DNA of 44,781 nucleotides from JBDIVL01 sp039794405 (GCA_039794405.1 JBDIVL010000033.1:1-44781); one strand, 5' to 3'. Positions 16,058 to 23,678 are shown, counted from the stretch's first letter. The notes: generated by a model from the sequence alone, not told the origin. A program made the numbers and translations.

Positions 16058-17197
16058 TTAAGAAACCGGCAGCGATATAATAAATTTAGTGCCACTACCC
16101 GTCCTGCTTTTTAGTAGTATTTTACCATTGTGGGCAGAAATAATATTATGGCAGATTGATAATCCCAACCCGGTACCTCTCCCGGGTTCCTTCGTAGTAA
16201 AAAAAGGTACGAAGATTTGTTTTTGGTTTTCACTTGGTATCCCAACTCCGTTATCTTCAAAAATAATTTCAACAGACTTCGGTTCCGTATTTAACCTGGT
16301 TTCAATAAATATATCTCCCCCTTCGGGTAGGGCATCTACCGCATTATTAACAAGGTTTAAAATTACCTGTTGAATTTGGTTCTCATCTACGAGTAAAGGG
16401 GGTATCTCGTTGTCAAATGTTTTATGGAGTTTTATTTTATGAATAATAAGGCGGTGTTCAACAAGCAACAGGGTGTTATTAATTAATTGCTGGATATTAC
16501 ATAATTCTTTTTCACAATTAGATTTTCTTGAAAAATCCAATAAATTTCGAATGGTCTTTTGGCACCTTGTTATTTGTTCCGAAATGGTTTTAATACGCCC
16601 TAACAGTTTTTCGTCATGAATATCTTCTTCTAATAATTCACAATATCCGGAAATCGTTGTGAGGGGGGTATCCAGTTCGTGGGCAATACTTGAGGCGAGA
16701 AGCCCGATGGATGCCATTTTCTCAGCTTGTAAAAGTTGGTTTTGTAAAGACTTGAGCTCTTCATAGGCATGCCGGAGTTCTCGGATTCTCTTGCCGAGTT
16801 CTAGTCGTTGCTGTTCCCGCTCCTCTTCCAGCAGTTTTCTTTCGGTAATATCCCGGAAAATTTCTACCGCATATTCTACCCTGCCTTCTTTATCTGAAAT
16901 AGGGAATACAAAATGTTCCATACAATACCTCTTACCGTCGGTTCCTGTTTCCCATGTAATTGTCTGTTGTGGTTTTCCGGTAACGAAAACATTTCCTGTT
17001 GCACAGCTTTCGCAGGGAGAGTTTTTTCCCCACAACTGTACATAGCATTTGTTTCCTAATAATTGTTGTCGTCCTTTTCCAGATACTTTACTTGCAGCCT
17101 TGTTTACAAATATAATTTGAAAATCCTTATCTACAATATTAATGCAGTCATGAATGCCATCAAGGGCTGTCTGCAAGAATTTTTCTGATACCTCCAT
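16058..17197 (-). CDS. Cytosolic PAS histidine kinase with cysteine-rich PAS domain
   Basis: This 379-residue kinase has no membrane segment. A PAS domain (about 1-118) is followed by a coiled coil (about 120-160), a HisKA domain with phosphorylated H173 in SSIAHELDTPLTTISGY and a HATPase domain (NLVNNAVDALPEGG, FEDNGVGIP, GRGTGLGLSI). The PAS domain contains C51, C62, C65 and C92 in an NKCYVQLWG-N-SPCESC layout. This is a recurrent cysteine pattern in anaerobe PAS domains that could bind a metal or cluster or sense redox state. I chose the ATG at 17197, five bases after AGGAGG, over the GTG one codon earlier. It probably phosphorylates the regulator at 14389-15747. Confidence 0.9.
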   Translation of the reverse strand: MEVSEKFLQTALDGIHDCINIVDKDFQIIFVNKAASKVSGKGRQQLLGNKCYVQLWGKNSPCESCATGNVFVTGKPQQTITWETGTDGKRYCMEHFVFPISDKEGRVEYAVEIFRDITERKLLEEEREQQRLELGKRIRELRHAYEELKSLQNQLLQAEKMASIGLLASSIAHELDTPLTTISGYCELLEEDIHDEKLLGRIKTISEQITRCQKTIRNLLDFSRKSNCEKELCNIQQLINNTLLLVEHRLIIHKIKLHKTFDNEIPPLLVDENQIQQVILNLVNNAVDALPEGGDIFIETRLNTEPKSVEIIFEDNGVGIPSENQKQIFVPFFTTKEPGRGTGLGLSICHNIISAHNGKILLKSRTGSGTKFIISLPVS

Positions 17198-17913
17198 CAC
17201 ATCCTCCTTAAAGACTTTATTCTGGATGTATCTTTACAAATGGGTCCGGTTTTTCACGATACCTTGTATCTTGATGGTACTGGAATTTTCATTTTCTGTA
17301 TGCGGCTCTCAGGGTAGTACGGACAAAGAAGAGATGCAGGATTTTGCGTCTGTACTCTACGCCCTCAGGATTGGTTCAACTGTCCACGATTGAACCGAAA
17401 TGTTCTGCATATTTTTATGCCTGGCACCAATCAAAAACGTATGGGCCAATGCGTAAACATATGGTTCAATCTACAAGATTGAACCAACCATGAAATTTAA
17501 TGTTCTTTTGTAGGGGTGAAGCATTTGCCGAGAATATAAAGACTATGCTCTAAGTTCACATCAGTAAATGCTTCGTCCCTATTGTGGTCACAAACAAAGT
17601 AGCCAAAGACCTTATTTTAATCCCGAATCTTATTTTTCTTGATTTGCGACCTCGCAAACTCCGCAACTTCTTAACTTCATTGATTCACTGCTCCAATATT
17701 CATTTTTGGTTGTGGTTGTGCCGCATCAGAGTATATTGACAATTCTGAAAATTATATAAAAATTAATATTACTATAGCATAAGCTTTTAGGCTATCGCAA
17801 TATATAAATTTTCTTCAGCAATTTTTCTTGCTAATAGCTATGGGATGGGGGATAATTTTTATCGTAATTGTTCAAAATAATTTGCTTGTGGAGGAAGTTT
17901 TTTCCCGTCTCTT
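17198..17913. other. Divergent intergenic region
   Basis: This 716-base region lies between two divergently transcribed kinase genes. It contains the family A copy at 17371-17489 and repeat scraps such as TTTGTAGGGGTGAAGCATTT. From about 17730 it is AT-rich and probably holds the promoter of the 17914 operon; TTGACA occurs at 17736, but no well-spaced -10 box was found. Confidence 0.5.
17371..17489 (+). repeat. Repeat family A, full copy
   Basis: A full element with left palindrome TTCAACTGTCCACGATTGAA (one mismatch), CATATTTTTATGCCTGGCAC, and right palindrome on AATCTACAAGATT ending CCAACC. Confidence 0.88.
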
Positions 17914-19440
17914 ATGATAAAAAATAGTCTTTGGAAAAGGATGGTCTTCGGGTATGTCATCATTGCCCTGCTCATGTCGGCGATGAATTTTTACTTAATT
18001 CTCCGTCTTTACCATCTCAACAGGGTTACTAATTTGATCACAAAGGTTGACGTACCCTCTATTGAGAATGGAGAAAAACTCAGAGATTGCCTCCTCGAAT
18101 TGGTTAGAAACAAGAAAAAATATATCATTACTAATGATAAAGCCTTCCTGGAACTCTTCAATGGGAAGAAAAAAGAATTTCAAGACCGTCTTGAATTTAT
18201 AGAAGAATCCGTGCCCCACCAGGAGAAAAGAGCATTTATACACGAGATAAAAAAACTCTATAACACTTATTTAAATACAGTCTCCAGGGAATTTAGGTTT
18301 ATGGGTAAAAAGGAGATTGTATCCCCAAATACCCGTTATGAGGAGAAAAAGAAAAAAATACTCGATCAGCTTACTGAAACTATTGAAGAATTAACCTTTA
18401 CTCTCCAGACCGCCTTAATAAAAAAGATCGAATTATTTCAGGAGATTGGATATAAGTCTATCAAAATATCTTTAGCCATTACCTTGTCTGCTGCCCTCTT
18501 TGGAGCAATATTTGTTTATTTCTTTACCAGAAGTATATGTTATCCTATAAAGGTTCTTAAAGATGCCACAGACAACATTGCACAAGGTAATTTAGATTGT
18601 CAGATAAAGGTTACATCTCATGATGAAATTGGCAATCTGGAGACAGCGTTTAATCAGATGTGTGGTAAACTGAAAGAGATGGATCAGATGAAAACCGATT
18701 TTGTTGCTAATGTTTCTCATAATTTGAAAACCCCTTTAACGGCTATACGAGAGGCAAATGATCTCCTGTTGAAAAAGATTGCCGGTCCGGTATCAGAATC
18801 ACAGACAAGGCTTTTGAATATCATTAAAGAAGAGACGCTCCAACTAACGATGATGATCAATGATCTTTTAGATATTTCACGGGTTGAAGCGGGGCTGATG
18901 CGATACAATTTCCAGTATTTGGATATGCAGGATATTATCCGGAAGAGTATAGATGAGATACGGTTTTTGGCAGAAAATAAAAATATTCATATTCGGTATA
19001 TAAATGGAGCTTCTCTTCCCAGGATCATATTGGACCGTGATAAAATCTCTCAGGTTATGGATAATCTTCTCAGTAACGCTATTAAATTTACACCGCCGGG
19101 GGGGACCATTACGATACAAGCGTTCGAGGTTGAATCTCTTGATATGCCCAATATCTTTAGAGAACACAATCGATTATATAACGTTCACTCTTTTGTTAAG
19201 GTTAGTATATCCGATACTGGCGTTGGAATACCGGTTGAGTGTCACAGAAAGATTTTTGACAAATTTCAACAGGTAAATAACAGAGGAAAAGGAGGTATGA
19301 AGGGTACCGGGTTAGGCCTCTCCATTGCAAAACATATTGTACTTGACCACGGAGGCGATATCTGGGTAGAAAGCAACATGGGGAATGGGTCTACCTTCAG
19401 TTTTACACTTCCCTGTTCCCATGATATTGAGTGTTTATAG
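17914..19440 (+). CDS. Membrane sensor histidine kinase, QseE/GlrK-like
   Basis: This 508-residue kinase has two membrane helices (about 11-31 and 183-205) around a mostly helical, CHASE3-like periplasmic sensor of about 150 residues. A HAMP domain (about 206-258), a HisKA domain with H269 in NVSHNLKTPLTAIRE and a HATPase domain (NLLSNAIKFTPPGG, DTGVGIP, GTGLGLSIAK) follow. This is the architecture of E. coli QseE/GlrK. The next two genes are a small lipoprotein and an NtrC-type regulator, reproducing the qseE-qseG-qseF order. It should detect an envelope signal and phosphorylate the regulator at 19910. A GGAGG lies about 19 bases before the ATG; an in-frame ATG nine codons later is an alternative start. 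Confidence 0.9.
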   Translation: MIKNSLWKRMVFGYVIIALLMSAMNFYLILRLYHLNRVTNLITKVDVPSIENGEKLRDCLLELVRNKKKYIITNDKAFLELFNGKKKEFQDRLEFIEESVPHQEKRAFIHEIKKLYNTYLNTVSREFRFMGKKEIVSPNTRYEEKKKKILDQLTETIEELTFTLQTALIKKIELFQEIGYKSIKISLAITLSAALFGAIFVYFFTRSICYPIKVLKDATDNIAQGNLDCQIKVTSHDEIGNLETAFNQMCGKLKEMDQMKTDFVANVSHNLKTPLTAIREANDLLLKKIAGPVSESQTRLLNIIKEETLQLTMMINDLLDISRVEAGLMRYNFQYLDMQDIIRKSIDEIRFLAENKNIHIRYINGASLPRIILDRDKISQVMDNLLSNAIKFTPPGGTITIQAFEVESLDMPNIFREHNRLYNVHSFVKVSISDTGVGIPVECHRKIFDKFQQVNNRGKGGMKGTGLGLSIAKHIVLDHGGDIWVESNMGNGSTFSFTLPCSHDIECL

Positions 19441-19484
19441 TAATTTTCTATACAAGGTAAAGGACAAAGGTGATTATTGCCATT

Positions 19485-19874
19485 ATGAAGAGTAGTTTTT
19501 TTTTGCTATTTTTTTTCCCCGTAATTATCTTGAGTACTGGTTGTGTATGTTTAACCAATAAAAAAGAACTCGATGTAAAAAATGAAAAAATAAAAAACAT
19601 GGAACTTGAACTTCTGCATAAGGAAGAGATAATGCATGATCTCTTAAAGAGTATTTCAATAAAAGATCAAGAGGTTGGGAGGCTCTCGCAGGAACTCCAG
19701 AATGCCCAATTGACGATTGAGGACCTTAGGTCTAGCATTCAAAAACTTCGGGAAGTTGATGTGCTGGTGGAAGAAAAGAAAAAAAAGGGTGATAACCATA
19801 ATAACATAGAAACAATTCCAGCAGATACTGAAATGGTAATGCCGGGAACTGATTCAGTAACTAGAGAAAAGTAA
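19485..19874 (+). CDS. Coiled-coil lipoprotein, QseG-like position
   Basis: This 129-residue protein begins MKSSFFLLFFFPVIILSTGC. The lipobox STGC indicates lipid modification and probable attachment to a membrane. Residues about 27-100 form a charged heptad-rich coiled coil (ELDVKNEKIKNMELELLHKE), then a short acidic tail. I prefer the ATG at 19485; a GTG five codons earlier is possible. In E. coli a lipoprotein (QseG) sits between QseE and QseF and contacts the kinase. Similarity of primary sequence is not evident here, so the assignment is from position, size and localisation. Confidence 0.78.
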   Translation: MKSSFFLLFFFPVIILSTGCVCLTNKKELDVKNEKIKNMELELLHKEEIMHDLLKSISIKDQEVGRLSQELQNAQLTIEDLRSSIQKLREVDVLVEEKKKKGDNHNNIETIPADTEMVMPGTDSVTREK

Positions 19875-19909
19875 AAGCCTGAGTAAACTATTTTCGGGGG
19901 GCTTAAGTC

Positions 19910-21319
19910 ATGTCAGAAGAAAATATATTAGTCATTGATGATGATACAAATATCCTGGAAGTTATCCAAATGCGTTTAAAGTCATGGGGCTATCGGGTTA
20001 CAACTGCAAGAGATGGTAAAGAGGCAAAAATTGCACTATCCACAACCCTTTTCAATCTCGTCATAATTGATTTACGGCTATCGGAAGAGAACGGTATTGA
20101 ACTCATGGTGGAGGTCATCAGAAGTTATCCAAATCTTCCGATTATCATCTTGACGGCACACGGAACCATTGAAAGTGCTGTTGAGGCAATGAGAAAAGGG
20201 GCATACAGTTACATTACCAAGCCATTTAATAATGAAGATTTATTACTTCATATTAAGAATGCCCTTGAAAAACAATTACTGAAGAAAGAAATCGAGCACC
20301 TCAGAAGCCAACTTGATGAGCAAAACAATTTCTGGCAGATTATCAGCAAAAGTAAACAGATGCAGGATATCTTGGAGCGGGTATCAAAAATTGCTAAGAC
20401 AGATTGTACGGTTTCTGTTTACGGTGAGAGTGGTACAGGCAAAGAGCTTATTGCGAGGGCAATCCATCAAAACAGCAATCGTATGAAAGGCCCCTTTGTT
20501 GCAACAAACTGTGGTGCTATCCCGGAGGGGTTGTTGGAAAATGAACTTTTTGGACATATCAGGGGTGCTTATACAGATGCCCATGAGTCAAAAGACGGGT
20601 TATTTACCCAGGCGGATGGAGGTACTATTTTTCTGGATGAAATCAGTAATACCTCGCCAAGTTTACAAGTTAAACTCCTGAGGGTATTGCAGGAAAGGGA
20701 AATAAAGCCAATAGGAGGTTCCAAAAGTATTAAGGTAAATGTTCGGGTTATTGCTGCTTCGAACACCGATCTCCAAATGGCTGTGAATAACGGAACATTC
20801 CGCGAAGACCTGTTTTACAGAATACACGTTGTTCCTATATATATTCCCCCCTTACGGGAAAGAAGGGATGATATTCCTCTTTTGGCTCATTATTTTATGA
20901 CGGGCTTTTGTAAGATACTCAAAAAGGATATCAAAGGTTTTACGCCTGCTGCTATCCAGAGAATGATACTCTATAATTGGCCTGGCAATGTGCGAGAATT
21001 GCAAAATAAAATTGAACATGCCGTTATTATTACCAATAAGGATCTTATTACGCCAGAGGATATCTTTTCAGATATAAATACCTTAAGAAATACCTTTTGC
21101 TCGTATAAAGATGCCAAAGAACGATTTGAACGGGAATATTTGGAAAACCTCCTAAGGATGTGTAAAGGTAACGTTACTAACGCTGCAGAATTAGCAAAAC
21201 GTTATAGGGCAGATATTTACAAGTTAGTAAAAAAACATAATATAAACCCTGAAAATTATAAGAACATTCCTACTCCAACACCAACCAGAAAATTTGCATA
21301 TAATCAAAATCAAACCTAA
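19910..21319 (+). CDS. QseF/GlrR-like sigma-54 enhancer-binding regulator
   Basis: This 469-residue regulator has a receiver domain with phosphoacceptor D54, an AAA+ domain with Walker A GESGTGKE (172-179) and Walker B TIFLDEIS, and a C-terminal DNA-binding helix-turn-helix. The last 60 residues (FEREYLENLLRMCKGNVTNA, AELAKRYRADIYKLVKKHNI) closely match my memory of the QseF C-terminus (FELNYLRKLLQITKGNVTHA). This supports a QseF/GlrR relationship beyond gene order. The sigma-54 contact loop reads GAYTDA at 219-224 instead of GAFTGA; GAFTDA-type variants occur in other regulators, so activity is not excluded. A GGGGGGCTTAAGTC stretch precedes the start. Likely targets are the sigma-54 promoters at 21581 and 22203. 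Confidence 0.9.
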   Translation: MSEENILVIDDDTNILEVIQMRLKSWGYRVTTARDGKEAKIALSTTLFNLVIIDLRLSEENGIELMVEVIRSYPNLPIIILTAHGTIESAVEAMRKGAYSYITKPFNNEDLLLHIKNALEKQLLKKEIEHLRSQLDEQNNFWQIISKSKQMQDILERVSKIAKTDCTVSVYGESGTGKELIARAIHQNSNRMKGPFVATNCGAIPEGLLENELFGHIRGAYTDAHESKDGLFTQADGGTIFLDEISNTSPSLQVKLLRVLQEREIKPIGGSKSIKVNVRVIAASNTDLQMAVNNGTFREDLFYRIHVVPIYIPPLRERRDDIPLLAHYFMTGFCKILKKDIKGFTPAAIQRMILYNWPGNVRELQNKIEHAVIITNKDLITPEDIFSDINTLRNTFCSYKDAKERFEREYLENLLRMCKGNVTNAAELAKRYRADIYKLVKKHNINPENYKNIPTPTPTRKFAYNQNQT

Positions 21320-21320
21320 T

Positions 21321-21359
21321 TGCATGCAAAAACATACACTGTGTATGTTTTTGCATGCA
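21321..21359. promoter_or_regulatory. Perfect 39-base palindrome, candidate enhancer site
   Basis: TGCATGCAAAAACATACAC (21321-21339), one T, then its exact complement (21341-21359). It begins two bases after the stop codon of the QseF-like regulator and lies about 220-260 bases upstream of a sigma-54 promoter. It could also serve as a weak terminator, since the stem contains TTTTT, but no T-run follows it. Confidence 0.6.
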
Positions 21360-21427
21360 CCAGTGTAAGACATAAGTGAAATAAGTATATGCGTTTAAAA
21401 ATGGCAAAGAGGTCTTATATAATATGG

Positions 21428-21447
21428 TGTATGTATTTGCATACATA
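21428..21447. promoter_or_regulatory. Second copy of the palindrome half-site
   Basis: GTGTATGTATTTGCATACA (21428-21446) matches the right arm of the 21321 palindrome at 17 of 19 positions. It contains its own dyad TATGTAT-N4-ATACATA. Spacing to the sigma-54 promoter is about 135 bases, usual for an upstream activator site. Confidence 0.55.
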
Positions 21448-21580
21448 TAACATTGGTGACATTCCAGCATATTGAAATAAATACAAAAAAAGATTACTAT
21501 TTAATATCGTAACGATATTGAAATAAAAGAGTTATATTTTTATTTTAATCATCGTCGCAAATTACATAATTAAAATTTTA

Positions 21581-21596
21581 TGGCAAGCATATTGCG
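21581..21596 (+). promoter_or_regulatory. Sigma-54 promoter 1
   Basis: TGGCAAGCATATTGCG has GG at 21582-21583 and GC at 21594-21595 with exactly ten bases between. It differs from TGGCACG-N4-TTGCW at two positions. Transcription would begin near 21607, about 75 bases before the small secreted protein gene at 21682. Confidence 0.8.
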
Positions 21597-21681
21597 AATG
21601 CTATAGAAAGGCCAAGGAATGATGCTGAGAGTGTTCTCGGAAACTTGGCTGGAAATTTCTGACTTGAGGAGGAGGAAGAAA

Positions 21682-21834
21682 ATGTTAAAGAAGTTTGGTT
21701 TGAGTCTTGCTTTTGTTGGTGTATTGATGTTCGGTTTTGGTGCTGTAGTAAACACCTTGGTTGGTACTGCTAACGCAACAGAGACCAAGGAAGAGAAGAA
21801 GGAAGAGAAGAAGGAAGAAAAGAAGACTCACTAA
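21682..21834 (+). CDS. Small secreted lysine/glutamate-tailed protein 1
   Basis: This 50-residue protein begins MLKKFGLSLAFVGVLMFGFG with a signal peptide ending near TANA. The mature part is only a repeated EEKKEEKK tail of about 15 residues. A GAGGAGGAGGAAG ribosome site fixes the start; upstream in-frame codons would spoil the signal. It is the gene directly downstream of sigma-54 promoter 1 and is followed by an intrinsic terminator, so it is a one-gene transcription unit. The N-terminus is clearly related to that of the protein at 22856 (FG, GxLMF, NTLxGxA). Function unknown; an exported charged peptide. Confidence 0.78.
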   Translation: MLKKFGLSLAFVGVLMFGFGAVVNTLVGTANATETKEEKKEEKKEEKKTH

Positions 21835-21887
21835 TATTGCAATTTCATAAGGACACTCTGCAGAGCAGAGTATTCTTAAAAAGTACT

Positions 21888-21920
21888 AAAAAAGGCAACT
21901 CGTCCGAGTTGCCTTTTTTA
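21888..21920 (+). terminator. Intrinsic terminator
   Basis: AAAAAAGGCAACTCG pairs with CGAGTTGCCTTTTTT around a short loop. It closes the transcription unit of the small secreted protein at 21682 and could work in both directions. Confidence 0.9.
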
Positions 21921-22202
21921 TTTCAAAACTACATAAATCCCTTGGTAATTTTTCATACCCCGGATAAATCTTGTTCTTAATTTCCTTTTGAACACCGCTT
22001 AATTTCCCTTGTGCCATGACCCATTCCTGTTATATCACACTTCTGTGTCATGATACATTTCCCATATTTCAGATTAACGACTCTGAGGGCTAATAAATAT
22101 TATTAAAATTAAGGATGTGTTGTTGTAACAGATGTTTACAAAATTAGTTATATATTTACTTGTATTCATACATCTTATGATAAATTATATAACAAGAATG
22201 TT
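21921..22202. other. AT-rich region upstream of sigma-54 promoter 2
   Basis: No gene was recognised. TTGTATTCATACATC near 22162 resembles the half-site found at 21341 and 21428 with two bases missing from its centre. Weaker dyads (GTGTCATGATAC near 22047) are also present. Confidence 0.4.
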
Positions 22203-22218
22203 TGGCAAGTTAATTGCC
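22203..22218 (+). promoter_or_regulatory. Sigma-54 promoter 2
   Basis: TGGCAAGTTAATTGCC has GG at 22204-22205 and GC at 22216-22217, exactly ten bases apart. It shares TGGCAAG-N4-TTGC with promoter 1. The next intact gene starts at 22856, about 640 bases on, with a family A repeat and an apparent gene remnant between. Confidence 0.7.
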
Positions 22219-22403
22219 AATATTTAGCATAACTGGGATAACACAGAGAATATTTCCCATGTTTAGCTAAGATTACCAGATAGGGTAGAATGAAAATACT
22301 CATATTTTCCGGGAAAAATAAACCTATCGGCCAACGGTCAGCATCTTTCAAGGTTCTTTAAGATACGGCGGTCTTTAACGGAAAATCAGAAAAATACCCT
22401 CAA

Positions 22404-22524
22404 GGTTGGTTCTATCTTGCAGATTGAACCACACATTTAGAATTGGTCGTTAATTCCTGGATTGATACCAAGCCACAAAACATGCCAAACATTTCGGTCC
22501 AATCAGAGGCGATTGAACCAATCC
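22404..22524 (-). repeat. Repeat family A, full copy, inverted
   Basis: Reads AATCTTGCAGATT-type palindrome, CACAAAACATGCCAAACATT, then the eroded palindrome TCCAATCAGAGGCGATTGAA. It lies between sigma-54 promoter 2 and the gene remnant at 22614. Confidence 0.85.
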
Positions 22525-22613
22525 GGTTTAGAAATGTATGTTTATTCTCTATACTGTGCTTTTATCATGAGTAATAACGATGTTAATGGGTATTGCAATA
22601 TGATCATGCAGCG

Positions 22614-22785
22614 TGAGGAGAGAAGGGATGAAGGTACAAAAAGAGGGGGGACAGGTGTAACAGGTACAGGAACCGGTAGGGGGAGAGGTGAAACGGCAGA
22701 TAAAGAAAAAAATAAGGAAAGCCAAAGAGGGGGTAAAGACTTAAGGAATGGAAGAAGAGGGATAAAAGGTAAAATAAGGAGATAA
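22614..22785 (+). pseudogene. Remnant of a charged secreted-protein tail
   Basis: The frame reads EERRDEGTKRGG, then GTGTGRGRGETADKEKNKES and a basic end. Composition and purine bias match the charged tail of the protein at 22856. No signal peptide or plausible start precedes it; the open frame upstream (from 22462) is largely repeat sequence. It looks like a duplicate gene that lost its N-terminus. Confidence 0.45.
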
Positions 22786-22855
22786 AGAAATTCAAATATG
22801 TTAATGGCACTTTTACTATATTTTGTAACTTTTTGATATGAGGAGAAAAAATAAC

Positions 22856-23191
22856 ATGGTAAAAAACTTTGGTTATATTCTTACTACAATAGGTGCATTG
22901 ATGTTCAGTATTGGTGTTGTAAACAATACATTAATTGGTGTTGCGAAGGCAACACATCCAACGCACCTCTCCGAACATGAACATGAAGGAAAAGGTCATG
23001 ATGAAGGGAAAGAAGGAGGACAAAAACCAGAAAGAAAAGGTATGGAAGAAGGAAGGGAAAGAGGCGGAACTTATGAAATGGGTGAAAGAGGAGGAATAAG
23101 GGAAGAAGGGAAAGAAAGAGAACAAAAGGCGGGAAAAGAAGGAACGAGAGAAGAGGAAAGGTCAAGAGAAAGGGAAAGAGGAGGGTACTAA
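22856..23191 (+). CDS. Small secreted charged protein 2
   Basis: This 111-residue protein has the signal peptide MVKNFGYILTTIGALMFSIG, ending near KAT. The mature part has a His-rich start (THPTHLSEHEHEGKGH), then a long low-complexity Glu/Gly/Arg/Lys tail (EEGRERGGTYEMGERGG) and is predicted disordered. I chose the start after GAGGAGAAAAAATAAC, leaving out six codons. Its N-terminus parallels that of the 21682 protein. The His-Glu cluster could bind metal ions, but this is only suggested by composition. A possible terminator follows at 23236-23347. Confidence 0.75.
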   Translation: MVKNFGYILTTIGALMFSIGVVNNTLIGVAKATHPTHLSEHEHEGKGHDEGKEGGQKPERKGMEEGRERGGTYEMGERGGIREEGKEREQKAGKEGTREEERSRERERGGY

Positions 23192-23235
23192 AAAGAGAAT
23201 GAATGGAGGGAGATGGAATTTTGGATTTGTTTCAA

Positions 23236-23347
23236 ATTCCTGAATCTGTTGAGAACAGGTTTTACTATTTTAGCAAAATATGATTGGAAAAATTCGAATA
23301 TCAGATTTCAAAAATCTGTTCCTGACAGGTTCAGGAATGTTTTTTTA
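23236..23347 (+). terminator. Long inverted repeat with T-run
   Basis: Arms of 28 bases (23236-23263 and 23311-23338) are complementary at all but a few positions; the core reads ATTCCTGAA against TTCAGGAAT. A 47-base loop separates them and TTTTTTTA follows. This probably ends the transcript of the 22856 gene, or is a dispersed palindrome doing so. Confidence 0.55.
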
Positions 23348-23436
23348 ATATTATGAAAGGGATCTTTTTCAATGAATTTTTATGACAGTAGCGTTATTTC
23401 GATTAACAGGTAAATGAAATGAAAAGGAGTAGTAAT

Positions 23437-23619
23437 ATGGTTAAGAAAATAAGTATTGTAGCTATCTTAGTTGGTATAGTAATGTTTGGTATAAATACTC
23501 CTCGTGTTTTTGCACAAAAACCTGGCTGTCCGGAAGATTGTAAGTGTGGCCCTGATATAAACTGTAAAGGTCAAAATTGTGAAAAAGGGAAGACGGATAA
23601 ATGTATTTGTAAAAAGTAA
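23437..23619 (+). CDS. Small secreted cysteine-rich protein 3
   Basis: This 60-residue protein starts MVKKISIVAILVGIVMFGIN after an AAAAGGAGTAGTAAT ribosome site (an earlier ATG six codons upstream overlaps that site). The signal peptide probably ends at VFAQ. The mature part of about 33 residues has seven cysteines in the order C-x3-C-x-C-x5-C-x4-C-x7-C-x-C, with CPEDCKCG and CKGQNC. Such density suggests metal binding or disulfide knotting in the envelope. It is the third short exported protein in the cluster downstream of the QseF-like regulator. No sigma-54 promoter was found directly upstream. Confidence 0.75.
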   Translation: MVKKISIVAILVGIVMFGINTPRVFAQKPGCPEDCKCGPDINCKGQNCEKGKTDKCICKK

Positions 23620-23678
23620 GTATCCATAAATTCAGGATTTGTTTTTACTTTGCGAGCTTTTTGTATTAAAAGGTCATT

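Noticed and set aside
22804..22820. Third sigma-54 promoter (TGGCAC) before 22856
   Set aside because: A good -24 box but no GC ten bases later; the -12 position reads CTATA.
22905..23165. Antisense open frames opposite the charged protein
   Set aside because: Phe/Leu/Pro/Ser-rich products caused by the purine bias of the plus strand.
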